Below are positions 10,723 to 22,721 of a stretch of DNA of 64,000 nt, piece after piece. The stretch comes from Bombardia bombarda (Eukaryota; Ascomycota; Sordariomycetes; Sordariales; Lasiosphaeriaceae), in contig JAULSR010000005.1 of the NCBI GenBank assembly GCA_030512295.1, forward strand, positions 2,666,001 to 2,730,000. Direction: 5' to 3'. The notes beneath the pieces are model-generated. The model did no database searches and was not told where the DNA came from. It saw only the letters and a list, made by a program, of their open reading frames with translations. The translations under genes and the position numbers were made by a program. Every line of letters starts with the position of its first letter. Position 1 is the stretch's first letter.

Positions 10723-13700
10723 TCACTGCTTGACAGACCAGAGCTCCCGTGACCACCCCATCTCTCTCATCTTCTTTGAGTTGGGCTGAGTCCCTTTCTT
10801 GTCGCTTGTCCATATCGCTAGCGCCTTGCTGCAGGATGCAAAAGCCTCGATAAGTTCCTTCATCCTCCCGCACTTTATAAATTCCCGAGCCACGTCGGAG
10901 CCCTTCTCCGCGATTACTGATGCCAATTCCATGCATTCTAGGAGGTTATCCCTCGAAAGTGATGTGCCGACAAAGTGCAAGGAACTAACAAATGCCAGGA
11001 CGGTCTCTGGAATATAAGCCTCCCTGAGCTCTTGAAAGTCAGGATCATCTAATTTTGTGCTGTTAGCCTGGAACCCCATATCACAAGAGTCAAGTTCTCG
11101 CCTACCATTGTTTGTCTCCAACAGCCAGTTCCTGAGAACTGGTTGCATGCACTCCTTAGCCAAGCGCACCTCTTGGCTTGTGTGGTGCCACATTTCGCGA
11201 GAGTTGTTATTCTCCCTGATTGCCGCATGTTAGCTCTGAAATATGAAAATCTAAGAGTTCTTTGGACATACTCCCTGGTAAGGCCTGCTAAGGAGGACAA
11301 AGTCTCCATCGAGTCTAACGCCCTGACCAGACACTCGAGCTCCCACATATTTCGAACCGAGTTCTTGACGTCGTCCTCTTCGTCTGGGTTCATTCCGTCG
11401 ATAGAATCTTGATGAAGCTTGCCAGTAACGAATTCCTCGAACCAGCCAGGACTTGGGTCCTCATCTGTCCCTCTGATTTGTACCGTCGTCTTTGTGCGGA
11501 CGACCTCACGCCCAGGCACTCGGTCACTAAGGGCGCGAGCGGCACGCAACCGATTGCGTTCTACTGATGGTTAGCGCGCCACACAATATAGTGTACACCA
11601 GAATGAGACTCACTCAGAAAGTATTTATAGGCTCTGGTGACATAGTGACACGTCTCCACGAACAGTCCAGGAACGAGTAAAAGCCATTCCAGGGAGCGAA
11701 TAATGAGCTCGTCTTCTGTATCGACAAACTCGGCGTCCTCACCAAAGAAGTCTGGCTTAACTATTCGACCAAACTTTAGTGTCACGGGGCCATCCTCGAG
11801 GATCTTGAATTTCCCCTTGGCCTCGCAGCGCAGAGATGCTTCGTGAACATCTCGTAGGTAAATCTGTGGCTGGGTCTTTAAGAACTCTTCCAAGTCTAAG
11901 CCCAAATTCCTCATAACTGTGAGTTGATGTAGCCGGGCCTCGGGTCCGAGAATGTGGATTAGATTTCTGCTGAGACTCTCGTATAGTCGAGCACCGGACA
12001 ATTTTGAGCAGTATAGCGGAACCATCTCCTCGAGGTTCGCAAGACGCAGATAGCTGATGTAGGCAGCGACTATGTGCTCTTGCGCTACGTGGTTGGCTCG
12101 CAGCGCACCGACATCTTTCAAGGAGCCACCAAGCTTGTCCAAGGTAGAAACAATGATGAAAACGTGCGCCAATATCCGCAGGTTGTCGTGGTCCCCTAGG
12201 TCAAAATACTTGTCCTCGATGCTCATTTTTTGAGCTGAGTCGAGCAATGGAATCAACTTAGACTTCTCCCGTTGGTTTGCATGCTGGGCCAACACAAGAC
12301 CTTGCTGGGTCAGGTGTCGATCGAGATCATGTGAAATGATAGCCCCCTGCAAGGCCTTGGAGGGCCTCGTAGCTTCGTCTCGCAGTATTTCGTTTGACTC
12401 CAGTTTGTTAATGAGCTGCTTGCCAACATATGAACGGTCACCATGAGGCACAACCTCGTCAGGCAGAGGAAATTTCTTGCCGAACTTTTCTGCATCCTCT
12501 CCGCCGTGTCTGACCAGGAAGTTATCAAACTGCGTCCTGAGCAAAGCATTGTAATGCGCAAAGAGGAAGTCATCCCAAGACTTGCACACCTTCTCGACAC
12601 TGGGTATATCACCCGAAAGGAGGCCATAGACGGCTCTGTCATAGTCGCTTGTTCCTCCATCTTGAGCAGCGGCATGACAAGTCCGTCTCCAGAGGACCAG
12701 CGAACTTGGATTAAATTCAGGTTGGTCTTCATCATCAGGGTTGGAAAGTGGCAGGGGGGTAATAGTCGCAGCTCTCCAGAGCTCTGTTCTAACTGAGCAC
12801 CATTCGCGAATCTCCGATATGGCGTACCCCCGGCGAAGCATCTCGAAGCAACCCAGCCAAATGGCGCGCTCGAAGAAATCGTCTTGGGGCTCTAACTTGC
12901 GAGCCTGGCGCGTGATAGCATCTGGGTCCAGTTGAGTGATGAGCGTGTTCGAACCGAGGTGCGACTCAGCCGCGCCGGCGTCGTTGGGGTCAAGGACACC
13001 CTCATAAGCATTGACACTCTTCTGCAGCTTGATCTTATGACGGGTGTGTAGCCAGCCATGAGCGAGTATGTCCCCCCTCTCAGCATTTTGTTGAAGTTCG
13101 CTCACAACTTCATCGATAGGCGGTCCGTGGCTCGCGCTGCTCTGCAACCATTCCAGGACAATCTTTCTTTCTCTTGCTGTAGAATCAGATATCAAGAAGT
13201 CATTCCACCACTGTCCGCGCGATTTGGGCGACGAGTCGTTTTGCGTCTTTGGGTGCAACGCCATTAGCTCTCGGTATCGAAGGGGAAGAATTCGCCGCAG
13301 CAAGTCCCATGTCTGTGCCTCCTCTTCTACTTTCTGCAACTCATCAGGGCTGGTGCTTGTGCTGCCATCATCGGGTTCGTCAATATCCATATCAACCGAG
13401 GTTCCCCTGTGCCAGCTTCCTTTCCGCTTAGATCGCTCGTACGATTGGCGATCGTGCAGGCGATCTGCTTTCTTTCGCGTGTACACATAATACGAGTCGA
13501 CGAGTTTGAACACCTGGGCTCGCTTCTCGGCCAGGGAGCCTCCGAGGTCGGTGTTATAGCGGTCGAGTTCGGCAGCAAAAAAGTCGACTTCCTCGCCGAC
13601 CTGGATGCTGCTCTCCCGATAGGTTGCTTCGAGGGCGGTCATCTCGTCTTGGGGGGCTTGGACAGGACTTTGCGGCCTAGATGGCGAGCTGCTGTTGTCC

Positions 13701-13798
13701 GAAGCCGTAGGGATATTCTGCGATATGTCGCGTTAGCAGACCGAGTGCAGTGAATGCCCCACCGCCGACGAGATTGTCCTTACAAACGCCGGAGCCAT
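10723..13798 (-). CDS. NUP84: Nucleoporin Nup84/Nup107
   Basis: Four exons: 13784-13798, 11614-13717, 11272-11563, 10723-11215, giving 967 residues. It is a scaffold subunit of the Y-shaped (Nup84/Nup107-160) nuclear pore complex. The predominantly helical sequence matches Nup84/Nup107 in landmarks such as TWDLLRRILPLRYRE, DILAHGWLHTR, ERAIWLGCFEMLRRGY, TELWRAATITPLP, ALLRTQFDNFLVR, and a C-terminal WELECLVRALDSMETL. The start exon codes only MAPAF. The intron at 11216-11271 was placed using a GCTAAC branch and ATCAG acceptor, which restores the frame (TREENNSREMW). The last exon is open to the stop; an alternative 46-nt intron there would create a stop and was rejected. No signal peptide or membrane segment, as expected. 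Divergence from the yeast sequence makes the family call strong rather than absolute. Confidence 0.88.
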
Positions 13799-14553
13799 GA
13801 TTCTAGTATTACTGAGAACTAGATTGGCGAAGGGGAGCTCCGAATTCAGAGGCGCGAAGCTTTTAAAGAGTGGCGCGCATACTTTTGTCGCAGCTCTCTG
13901 CTACCGCGACGGCGACCGAGACTGACGGACGGAGCGAGCGAGGTTGGCGATGAATTGACGGGCCAGTACTGCGTCAGAAAGGTAGACTTTAGGTGAGGTC
14001 TGATAAAGAATCACTCAAGCAAAAGTAGCTTGGTGCACGCAAACAACTGGAAGTCAAAGTGTCAAAGCTCCAGCTGGTGGGTGGTTTGCCGGCCGATTAA
14101 GACGCGTGAGGCTCAAAAAATAAGGCTGCTCAGGTACTTAGACTGCCCGGTGTACGTGCTGCAAGCAGGGGGTGTGCGCCTGATGGCCTTGATAGGATGG
14201 CGGGTAGCCAGGGCAATAAGGTAAATGTCGAACGCCTCAGAGCAATCAGTGCACGAAAGGCGGTGACCCTCACCAGCCACCCACAGCCACCAGTGGAGCC
14301 CGGCAGTATTCTTCAAGGCAGATAAAAACCATTTTCGCACGCCGGCTTTTTCCTATTTCTTCTTTTCTTCCATAATGTCATGGCGTTCAACTTAGAGTCT
14401 CGGATCAAGTGCACAATACTTGTTCAGGTCCTTGCGGCCTCTTTGCGCGCTCATTGATAGCCTAGAGGAAAACACACTTTACCTTAAATGTTACCTGACA
14501 CCTTCGGGTGGTTTGGGTGGACGTATCAGGATCAGTGGAACATTTTTATTTCG
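13799..14553. other. Intergenic, NUP84 promoter and CMC4 3' side
   Basis: No gene seen. A GCGACGGCGACC-rich stretch near 13905-13945 may be part of the NUP84 leader. Confidence 0.55.
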
Positions 14554-14954
14554 TTATTTCGAGTTTTTGCCCGTGTCTTGTCTTCTCTGTTCCATTTTGA
14601 GCCTCAGCAGGCTTGCCTTGGGACAGCACACCGAAGTCGCATTGTCGCCCTTTTTCTCGTAAAACGACTGACAACATTCGTAAAGGGCGTCCACATACTT
14701 CGTGCACTTTGCCTCGTCAAAACCGTTCCGGCCCAGACAGTCTTGAGGGTACATGAATTAGCCTCCCCCAAGCAATTGCGACGTAAATCTTTGGGCTGAG
14801 AGGCGCTGGTAGTGGTGTATGTCCTTACCTTGTATCTCGCACTGTCCAGAACGCGTTTGTTAGTAAGGTTCTCTTTTTCGCGATTCACTCGGGGCGGGGG
14901 ACGAACTGCGCGTGGTTTACAAGGAGGATTGCTCTCTAGATCTTTTTGGAGGGT
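14554..14954 (-). CDS. CMC4: Cx9C protein CMC4; 5' exon unresolved
   Basis: Recognisable exons are 14907-14954, 14829-14841 (a 13-nt microexon, TGCGAGATACAAG) and 14554-14741. The protein reads ...ESNPPCKPRACEIQDCLGRN, then GFDEAKCTKYVDALYECC, then SVCCPKASLLRLKMEQRR and a polar tail. Cysteine spacing and text match yeast Cmc4 (PCQKEACAIQDCL...CC..FY...CCP..SLL.LKMKQR), a small twin-CX9C protein of the mitochondrial intermembrane space imported through Mia40/Erv1. The donor after exon 14907-14954 is GTTCGT, not the usual GTRNGY. No ATG lies in frame directly upstream, so at least one more 5' exon must exist (candidate ATGs near 14995 or 15050); its joining could not be fixed. An internal ATG at 14754 is in the intron and is not the start. 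Confidence 0.8.
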
Positions 14955-15059
14955 CTAATTTGACTTGCTTTAAGCGTCAGTAATGATCATAGCCACGCCA
15001 ACGCCCTTTACTAAGTATACTCCAAAAGGTGTTTGTATAACTTGCCATTGTCCTACTAG

Positions 15060-16688
15060 TCTAGCTGGTGACCCGGAAGGAAGAAAGTATACACTGGAGA
15101 GAGTGTAGTGGGCTGAACTGCTTTGCTCGTCCCGATCGCGAGTGGAAAGCGGTACCAGTTGTGAAGCGAGCAAGAAGAAGTGACGAGGGCTTGTGGGAGA
15201 TAGTATTCCGAAGGAGACTTAGGTGTTTGCAAGTTCAGCAATCAGTGCTCGTAGCAGATGGAGATGGGAGTTAGCTACCTAGGTACCTAACGCGCAAGCG
15301 GGGAGGATCAAGTACCGATCACAGCAATGATGTCAGAAACGGGCCCAAAATCCCTGCGACTCCAGGACACAAGACACAAGACACCCACTCGGCGGCTCCA
15401 TAGAAATTCACACCCAGACCTCAGCTAACAACCACCTCCGTCTTGAATCATTAATAATAAAGCTTGTCTGCCCCGTTGGTGCAGCCGTAACTTTGCTTTT
15501 GGCAAGCGTGAGGTTTAGCCAGCACCTTTCTATGTCTTACTGCTTACCACCTATGTCGATAGTATACTACCTCTATCAGACCTTATCATGGGCAATGCTA
15601 TCACCATCAGTGACAAGCGATGAGTTCAGTACCCAGGTAGAAACTATGTGAAGCTTACACTGTTCAAACGATGCTCGGGTTGTGCACGAGGAGGCAGAGG
15701 TTCTTTCTAGACCGTACAACACACTCAGACATCACTGCCGCTGTTCTTTCAGATTAAAGAAGCGTGCACACTCGAGCCATGATAACTGTCGCAAGGTAGG
15801 GGGAAGGAGTGGTCTGGACATGGAATTGATTTGCCAGTTGTGCATTACAGGTTTTTTGTTTGTAGGAATTCTCTTCGTAGGGAATAACCGCGGTTTCATA
15901 TGACAAACACGGGCGATCATTGGACGAAATGCTAGTAAATTTAGGCAGCCGCCTGGATTGCGAGTGCTCCTAATATTCATGTTGGACGTGAGGGCATGGA
16001 AGACAAACACAAGTATGGCCCTCTATCGATATACTGGCACCTCGGCGGCTAGTAGGTAAGGTCAATCCTTCCTTCCCTATATAACGAGTTTATGTGACAT
16101 AGAGCAGTCTCTTTCGTTCCCTTGACTTCACTATCGCGGTAGCTACCTGACCTGTATTCGAATATCTCGCTTTCCGTTGGTAGGTATAGTAGTGTGGTCA
16201 GTAGGTAGTGCAGTACAGCTCATTTGCAAGGCATTTACAAGGAAATTAAGTTCTAGCTTGTCCTACGATCTCCCGAACTCTATTTAACCCCACCAGCCAG
16301 CAGCCCCTCCCGGCCACCACAGCGCATCCCACATTCCTTCCTCTTGGCTTGGTCTAGTTCACAATTTTGCCTAACTTTCTACTTCAGCCCAGACATTTAC
16401 GCGCGCTTCACGCCCTTACCTGGCGCAAACCAACTTCACTCACTCAACATCGCACCGCTCTGGTAAGGACCTCGGGCTTCTACCACATCCCCGCCCTCTA
16501 CCCCTCGTCTGACTTGACGGCTTTACCACCCCCACCTCGCCTTGTTCCTCTCACGCGCACCGCCTCATCCCCGCGTCACTTTGTCCTCGGCCACCACGAC
16601 TGACGAGCCCCAACGCCAGCAGAACCAATCCTCTCCTACGACAAGTACGCGAAACAACAAATACAAAAGAATACCCACCGTCGAAAGT
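15060..16688. other. Divergent promoter region, CMC4 / SUMO
   Basis: About 1.6 kb without a recognisable gene. TACCTAGGTA occurs at 15276-15285. From about 16290 the + strand becomes C/T-rich with few purine runs, typical of a fungal housekeeping promoter and 5' leader, leading into the SUMO start. Confidence 0.6.
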
Positions 16689-17127
16689 ATGGCCGATAAC
16701 GCTGAGAATGGCGGCAGCCAGGGACAGGCTGAGGCGCCCAGCGCGCCTGAACACCTCAACATCAAGGTCACAGACAACAACAATGAGGTCTTCTTCAAGA
16801 TCAAGCGCAGCACCAAGCTTGAGAAGCTCATGACCGCCTTCTGCGAGCGTCAAGGAAAGAATCTCAACTCTGTGAGATTCCTCTTCGAGGGCCAGCGCGT
16901 CCAGCCAACGGATACCCCAGATACCGTACGTGATTCTTTCCCCTTCCATCATTTGCCACGACGGCGACCAGCAGCCCATTTTGGCGGACTACATCCTCAT
17001 CTCAGCCTTACTTGGCAGACAAGCTCTCTTTGTAGAAGCTTTGCTAATGCCGGCTTTTACTCTATAGCTCGAGATGCAGGACAGCGACACTCTTGAAGTC
17101 CACCAAGAGCAGGTCGGCGGCTGGTGA
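16689..17127 (+). CDS. SMT3: SUMO (Smt3) ubiquitin-like modifier
   Basis: Two exons: 16689-16925 and 17068-17127, giving 98 residues. The N-terminal 20 residues are a flexible acidic tail. The beta-grasp fold follows, with HLNIKVTDNNNEVFFKIKRS, KLMTAFCERQGK, VRFLFEGQRVQPTDTPD, LEMQDSDTLEVHQEQVGGW. The text is diagnostic for SUMO (compare yeast EHINLKV, FLYDGIRI, LDMEDNDIIEAHREQIGG). The C-terminus is GG followed by one Trp, so maturation by a Ulp1-type protease would remove a single residue. The mature protein is conjugated to lysines of mainly nuclear targets through Aos1-Uba2 and Ubc9. The ATG follows a long C/T-rich leader. Certain. Confidence 0.97.
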
Positions 17128-17796
17128 GCTGCACAAGGCTTTGATGACCGATATGAATGCGGAGGTACTTAGTCCCTGGTTACGACGACTCGCCTCCGGA
17201 TGAGGTTGTCCGTCCCGCAGCGGGGGATATTATTTGATGGAAACCGTGAAAGCAACATACTTTCTAGCTTTGATTTTCCTTTTTTTCTTTACCATCAAGG
17301 TTCATGGCTCGTTCTCTTTTTCAAGGCGTGGGAAATCTGGCAATTTACAACTTTGGCTCTGCCTCCTAAGTCGGATTTCACAGCGTTTTCTTAACGCTTA
17401 CGTATGGGATACATCCCCTCATGTCGCATTGGCGTCGTGATATGTGGTGGCTACCATGGTGTTTTCAGAGGAATTACGGATGCTCGCCGATATATTTTCG
17501 ATCTCGCACGCATTGTCACCAGCTGAACCTGGGCCAAATAGCCTTGGCAGACGACCGGTCATTGGGTTCGGAATCGGCTTTGTGGGAGCATTGCTAGGGA
17601 CCATGGGTTGTATGTTTCGTTGGTTTAGATCACAGTCTTGATTGCTCGCAGGCAAGAATACGCTAAAGCACATTCTCTTTTAAGAAATTCATATTATAAG
17701 CTCTCGGCCCCCCACCCGGTCGCCCAGTTGGCCAGTGGCCTCCCGTGTCCTGTCAACGCACAACGCTTTGCACACTAATATGCTCGAAATATTTGG
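17128..17796. other. Convergent intergenic region, SUMO / LIM gene
   Basis: About 670 nt between two gene 3' ends. No coding signal; 3' UTRs are expected. Confidence 0.55.
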
Positions 17797-20558
17797 TCAC
17801 GCCTTCAACTCCTTCTCCATACATCCAGTGCACAGCACAATTGACTCGCCAGGGCCTCCTCGGCCGTTGCGTGGGAAAACCTGCCCGTCGTCGAACCCTC
17901 CGCCACAGGTCGCACAGCGGAAGCACTCGTCGTGCCACTCACCTCCCAGGGCCTGAACATACTGGCCGATAACAGCCTTCTTGCACCTACGGCACTTTGG
18001 CGCTCTCCTCTCGGTTCTCTTGGTCTGACACGAGACACACCACGCATAGCCGTCCTTCTCTATGTGCGTCATACCCCGCTCAAAAGGGTCGCCGCACTCG
18101 GCGCAAAAGAAGTGACCAAAGTGCCAATGAGACCCCAGGGCGACAACGTGCTCGCCCATGATGGGGGTCCGGCAGTGCTTGCACCGAGGCGCGTACAGTT
18201 CGTGCCAGTCCAGATGACAGTACAAGCGCAACCGAGCGTCTCCATCCTCTGCCATGGTCTCGCCAGGCTGCTCGGGCAAGATCTCGCCCACGGCGCGGCG
18301 GGCGATGCGCTCAAGGCGTGCTGCTCGATGTGCGTCTGGCTCGGGCGAGATCTCGAGGGCTTCGAGCAACGTGCCGCAGGTGTAGCAGGTGAAGCATTGC
18401 GGGTGGAATCGCTCCGAGCTTCCCGCGAGAGATACGAACCTGCCCTCGATAAAATGGCCGCATTCGTGGCAGCGTGCCGTGGCCCGGCTCCCGGCGGCCT
18501 GGTTCGCTGCCGGTGACCAATGACCACGAGCTCGTGCTGGCTGCTGTCGGATCCGTGGGGCCCCGGGCTGGGGAGTGGGGAGCGGGCGAGAACTGGATTT
18601 GTTTTCGTTTCCGTCGGGGGTGATTATTAGAGGGACGCCGGGCTCATCGTCTGGCCCATCCGGAAAAACAATAGTAGGAATAGGCGGCGCAGAGGCGGAT
18701 ACTGTTATCTCAGGGGGGCCGTCTAGGGTAAAAGTGGGCGGCGCTGGTTGTGGGCGGCGCGATGGTGGCGCCGCGTGCGGTGACGGGGACGAAACATGGT
18801 CCGAAACAGAGATAGTAGGCATGTTTTGCGTCGGGTGCGGCGGGTGTTGGCTGTGGTTTCGGCCACTGACGAGGGGCGACGGACCGCTTCCGCTTCCGCT
18901 TCCGCGGCCGCCACCGGCTCTGCCATGTCTGGGCTCTGCTGGCGCATCATCAGTCGCCTCCTCTTGGGGCTTCCAGTCTCGGTCAAAGCTTACGATTGGT
19001 CGACCTGGGCTGTCGCTGACAGCGGACGGCGTTGGAAGTTTGGTACTGCGTTCTTTCAACTTCATACTTGTGGCCTGTCGGATGTCCTCGCTCCTAATCT
19101 CCATTCCGTGCTTGCGAGGCACAGGAGTGCGCTCGACAACGGCCGCCGGTGATTCAGAGCGCTGATTGGTGGTGTACTGGGGGTTTCGGGACTGTGAAGG
19201 CGGGTTGCGATAAATCTCGTACTTGGAGACTCGCTTTGGGGGAGCTGGAGGAGAAGCATCGACCACAGGGGGCACGGCAGGAGCAAATTGCACCCGGTTC
19301 AAGGGGTTCTTAGCCTTTGCCTTTAAGGGTTGGTCGGGGCCTGTTTGCGCTGGATTTTGGAAGCTATTCGATGTACGGCCGTCTGGCTCTTCCCAGATTT
19401 GATCGCCCGAGAATGGTTTCTGAATCTCACCGCTGATGTTCCTCTTGAGACTACTTCGACGACGTCCGCTGTGAATTGCCGAAGGGTATCCCCTAGATGT
19501 GGTCGCGCTATGTACCTTGGGCGTTCGCGGTTCGGGCGAGATATTCCGGGAGCGGTCGAGACTTGCATGGGCACTTTCCCCGGGGCCTTGGGCGTGACGG
19601 GAGGAAGCAAACGAAGAGCGGCTACGTGTAGACCCCGGATCATCGTCTTCGGTGGAACTGCTAGATATTGATCGTGAGGTAGGATCGCGGGCCAGACCAG
19701 TCGGTGCGACATCGCTGCCGTACATGCCGGCACTGGCAGTACGGGCGTGCGCATAGCTGTTCTTACGGAGGTGGGAATTGTATCGATAGGGTGCGCCTGG
19801 TTGGGGGACCTTCCCTGGGTTCTGGTGCCGCCACACAAGCTCAGCGGCCTCATCCAGCGCTGCCTCGTAGAGTCTTCTCTCCTCGTCATTCTCAGGACCA
19901 CAGCCCTCCTGCTTGGGCTCCTCTTTCAAGTCCATGTCCTCCATAGCCTGGCGCAGGGAGACTGCCTCCTCCTTCTCCATCCATCTCTGGCCACGCTCGA
20001 TGTATGTGGCTGTGGGTACAATTTCGGACGGCTTCAGAGGCTGAGCCGGGCGGTCGGGGTAGTAGTCCCTGCCTCGGGTCGTGCTAGAGAACCTTGATGA
20101 GACGCTTGCCGACATGGACGGACGGCCTGGGGTGGCACCGGCTGGCACTGGGGTTGTAATACGGGATGTGACGGGGGGCAGAATGCTCGGGGTACTGCTT
20201 GCATCTGAATGATTCCTTTGATGGCCGAGTGACGATAATGTCTCGGACGGTGTCGATACTCCTGGAGGCGGTCGGCCGATAGCTAGCGAGGCAGGGACGG
20301 CAGGGACGGTAGAGGCGGCATCGCGTTTTGATGGAGGCGGTGGGCGGGCGCCTCCAGGTCTGTTGACGCGGTTGCTGCGTAGATCTGCTAGGTATGCAGC
20401 TGGACACGCGTCAGCACTGGGCGAACCATGATTCCCATCAATGCCCCGTCCAAGACGCCGGTAGGCCTACCAAACTGTTCATTTGACATGTACGAAGGCG
20501 ACGGAGGTGTCACCTTGCGTGTCGCCTTTCGCTCCGTCGACTTGCTCCGGTTAAACAT
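17797..20558 (-). CDS. Paxillin-like protein with three LIM domains
   Basis: Two exons: 20471-20558 and 17797-20399, giving 896 residues if started at MFNRSKSTERKATRK (an in-frame ATG 18 codons earlier also exists). The join gives MSNEQFAAYLADLRSNR, a conserved N-terminal element. Residues about 110-660 are disordered, rich in Pro, Ser and Arg, with a short acidic helix (ENDEERRLYEAALDEAAELV). From about residue 670 to the end are three LIM zinc fingers: CHECGHFIEGRFVSL..., CKHCRTPIMGEHVVALGSHW, and CRRCKKAVIGQYVQALGGEW, each with the C-x2-C...H-x2-C-C-x2-C...C-x2-C pattern. The architecture resembles fungal paxillin (Pxl1), which acts with Rho1 and myosin at polarised growth sites and the contractile ring. 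Role is inferred from domains; no RhoGAP domain is present, which separates it from Lrg1/Rga types. Confidence 0.85.
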
Positions 20559-22721
20559 GGCTGCGGAAGCCGCTGTCTTGTCCGAGGGAAGCTCTCCTGA
20601 GCAAGACGCCAATGTTGCTGCCCAATGTCGATGCCGTCGATTGTGGATCGACTAATCTGGTGACCTGGTTGGGATGAAGCTTTGATCGAGTGGAGCGACC
20701 GAGGGTTGGGATGTCGGAGATTCGAGGGCTTAAGGGTCCAAGGGTCGAAGGCTTGAAGAGCGGAGACGGTTTGGATGGGATCTAACAAATAATATTCAGG
20801 CAGACAGGCAGACAAATAGACATGGACACACGGGCGGCAAAGAAATGCTCTTAAATAAGACTAAATGTTTACGTTATAGAGTTTGGGCGCCCAAACAATG
20901 GCTGGGAAGGGTGAGTCAAAATCCGGTCCTGTCTGTGGGCGTTTATATTGACGTGCACCATCTAGGCTACCATCAGAAGATTCTCGCATGTTTGATTGGG
21001 CCACGCATCAACACTAAACAAGGGGTTTCCTCGGCGACGGCCCCAGTGGTGGTCCGAGTGACAGCAGCCGTCCTACCTACCTAGGTACAAAGTACACCCA
21101 GATCCTGCTTACTGCCTACCTAGGTATCTAGGTACACCTCCACCTAAATCGACGGAGCAGGTACATTGCATAAGACACATCCTATACTAGGTCTAAACGC
21201 CCGGACAGTGTTTGCAGCTGGCCACGAGGTGCCACAGCCCACAGGCTACCTAGGTACTTCCCAAGCTGCCACCTAGCAGCACTCAGGTCAGGTCTCAGTC
21301 TCACACATCTCGCCCACACAATCTCACCTCCCGTCGCTCCCATTCCACCTCCATGTCCCGTCGGGTCGCGTCGGGTCGGCTCTCGCACCCACCTCAAATC
21401 GCACCACAGTCGCGCCTCAATCAATCAATCGGTGCTAAGCTGCCGGTGCTCCGAGACAGGGATTGCCACCGCTTGCACCACCATGACTTGAGGCAAACCC
21501 AAACTCAACCTCACTCACACACCCTCTCTAGAGTCCAGAAACCCTCCCTGTGCTTGAACTACCTACCTAACGATGGTTTGAACGTACAAGTTTCCATTTC
21601 TGCCCACCCGCCACTCATGCACAAAGGAGCCCTACCCGATGGCACCAGACCTTGCCAACAAGAGCTAATGCTTACCTTAGTGAGCATGGTCCTTTTGCGA
21701 ACGGGACATGGATTGATCCATGGAATAACTTCGATCCAGCCCAGCCGCCTCTCCCAGTGGGACTGAGGTCCAATTCCAACTCAACTTGTCTTATTGCCGG
21801 TCAAAAGCCGCGGTCCCCTTTCCCACCTTCCATGGATGGGACGGGACCTGGAGGCGCCCCCCAGAAGTGCGGACCGCAACCGGCTGCCAACTGATTGCAC
21901 AATAGACCATCTCGTAAGTACGATGGCCATCCCGGCGAGCTTGGTCAGACCCCATGCACGCCCTGGGTTTACAGTCATCCAATCTTTTTACTCCGTCGTG
22001 TTGTGGCCGGCACAAGAATAAAATCGATGGGACACTCGATGGGCAATTAGCTTCCTCTCCATGATTTTAGGTAATGAAACAGCCCCAAAGCAGCAACTGA
22101 ACTACAGTACTTCAGTACCTATGTGTAAGGCCATTCGAACGCAACCCCCCGGCAGCCCCAGCAGCTCCGGCAGGTCGGCACTGCATGACTATATCAGTGG
22201 GAGGGCGGCCGTTGGATGCAATTTGGCCACCATTTTGGAGGCGTTTGCGCCGAAGAGCGGGGACTGCAAATCTCCTCCCGGGGTCTCTTCGACTAGAACT
22301 AAGCCGGGTACGGTAGGTAAAGGCTATCGGGAAGGGAAGAAGGGGGGCTCTCGGCGATAATACAGCGCTTCCGAGGAGTCACCGCTTTCACAATTGTGTT
22401 GTAATGTGACAAGTTTTGGTGTCTTCCCGTCACATATCTTTCCATCATTGCCCATGACAAGATAATAAAGGCGGTATTGGACCTCAAGCAGTCCCCTACC
22501 TGCCTTCTGCCACAAAGTCCACATGCTTGGTACCCTAGAGCTACAATTGCTTGTTCTTTGACTTTACCACTATTAGCATGTGTTCCACTTGACACCTCGG
22601 GCTTATTCTGATTTGGCTCAGAGTCGAGCTCCACTCCAGAATACCTTTGTTTTCCGCGGCGTAGAACTATCAGTCATCTCTGTCCGCTTCTCGTCTCCTT
22701 GTCAAGCAATCTGCTGGAAAG
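20559..22721. other. Divergent promoter region, LIM gene / MFS gene
   Basis: About 2.2 kb with no recognisable gene. Three exact TACCTAGGTA palindromes cluster here (21078-21087, 21117-21126, 21247-21256). Open frames present are short and overlapping on both strands, without family features. Confidence 0.55.

Noticed and set aside
11055..11105. Possible 46-nt intron in the last NUP84 exon (GTAGGC...AACAG)
   Set aside because: Removing it creates an immediate in-frame stop, while the unspliced frame stays open to 10723.
14554..14754. Start of CMC4 at the internal ATG 14754
   Set aside because: That ATG lies within the last intron, and using it would lose the first two conserved cysteines.
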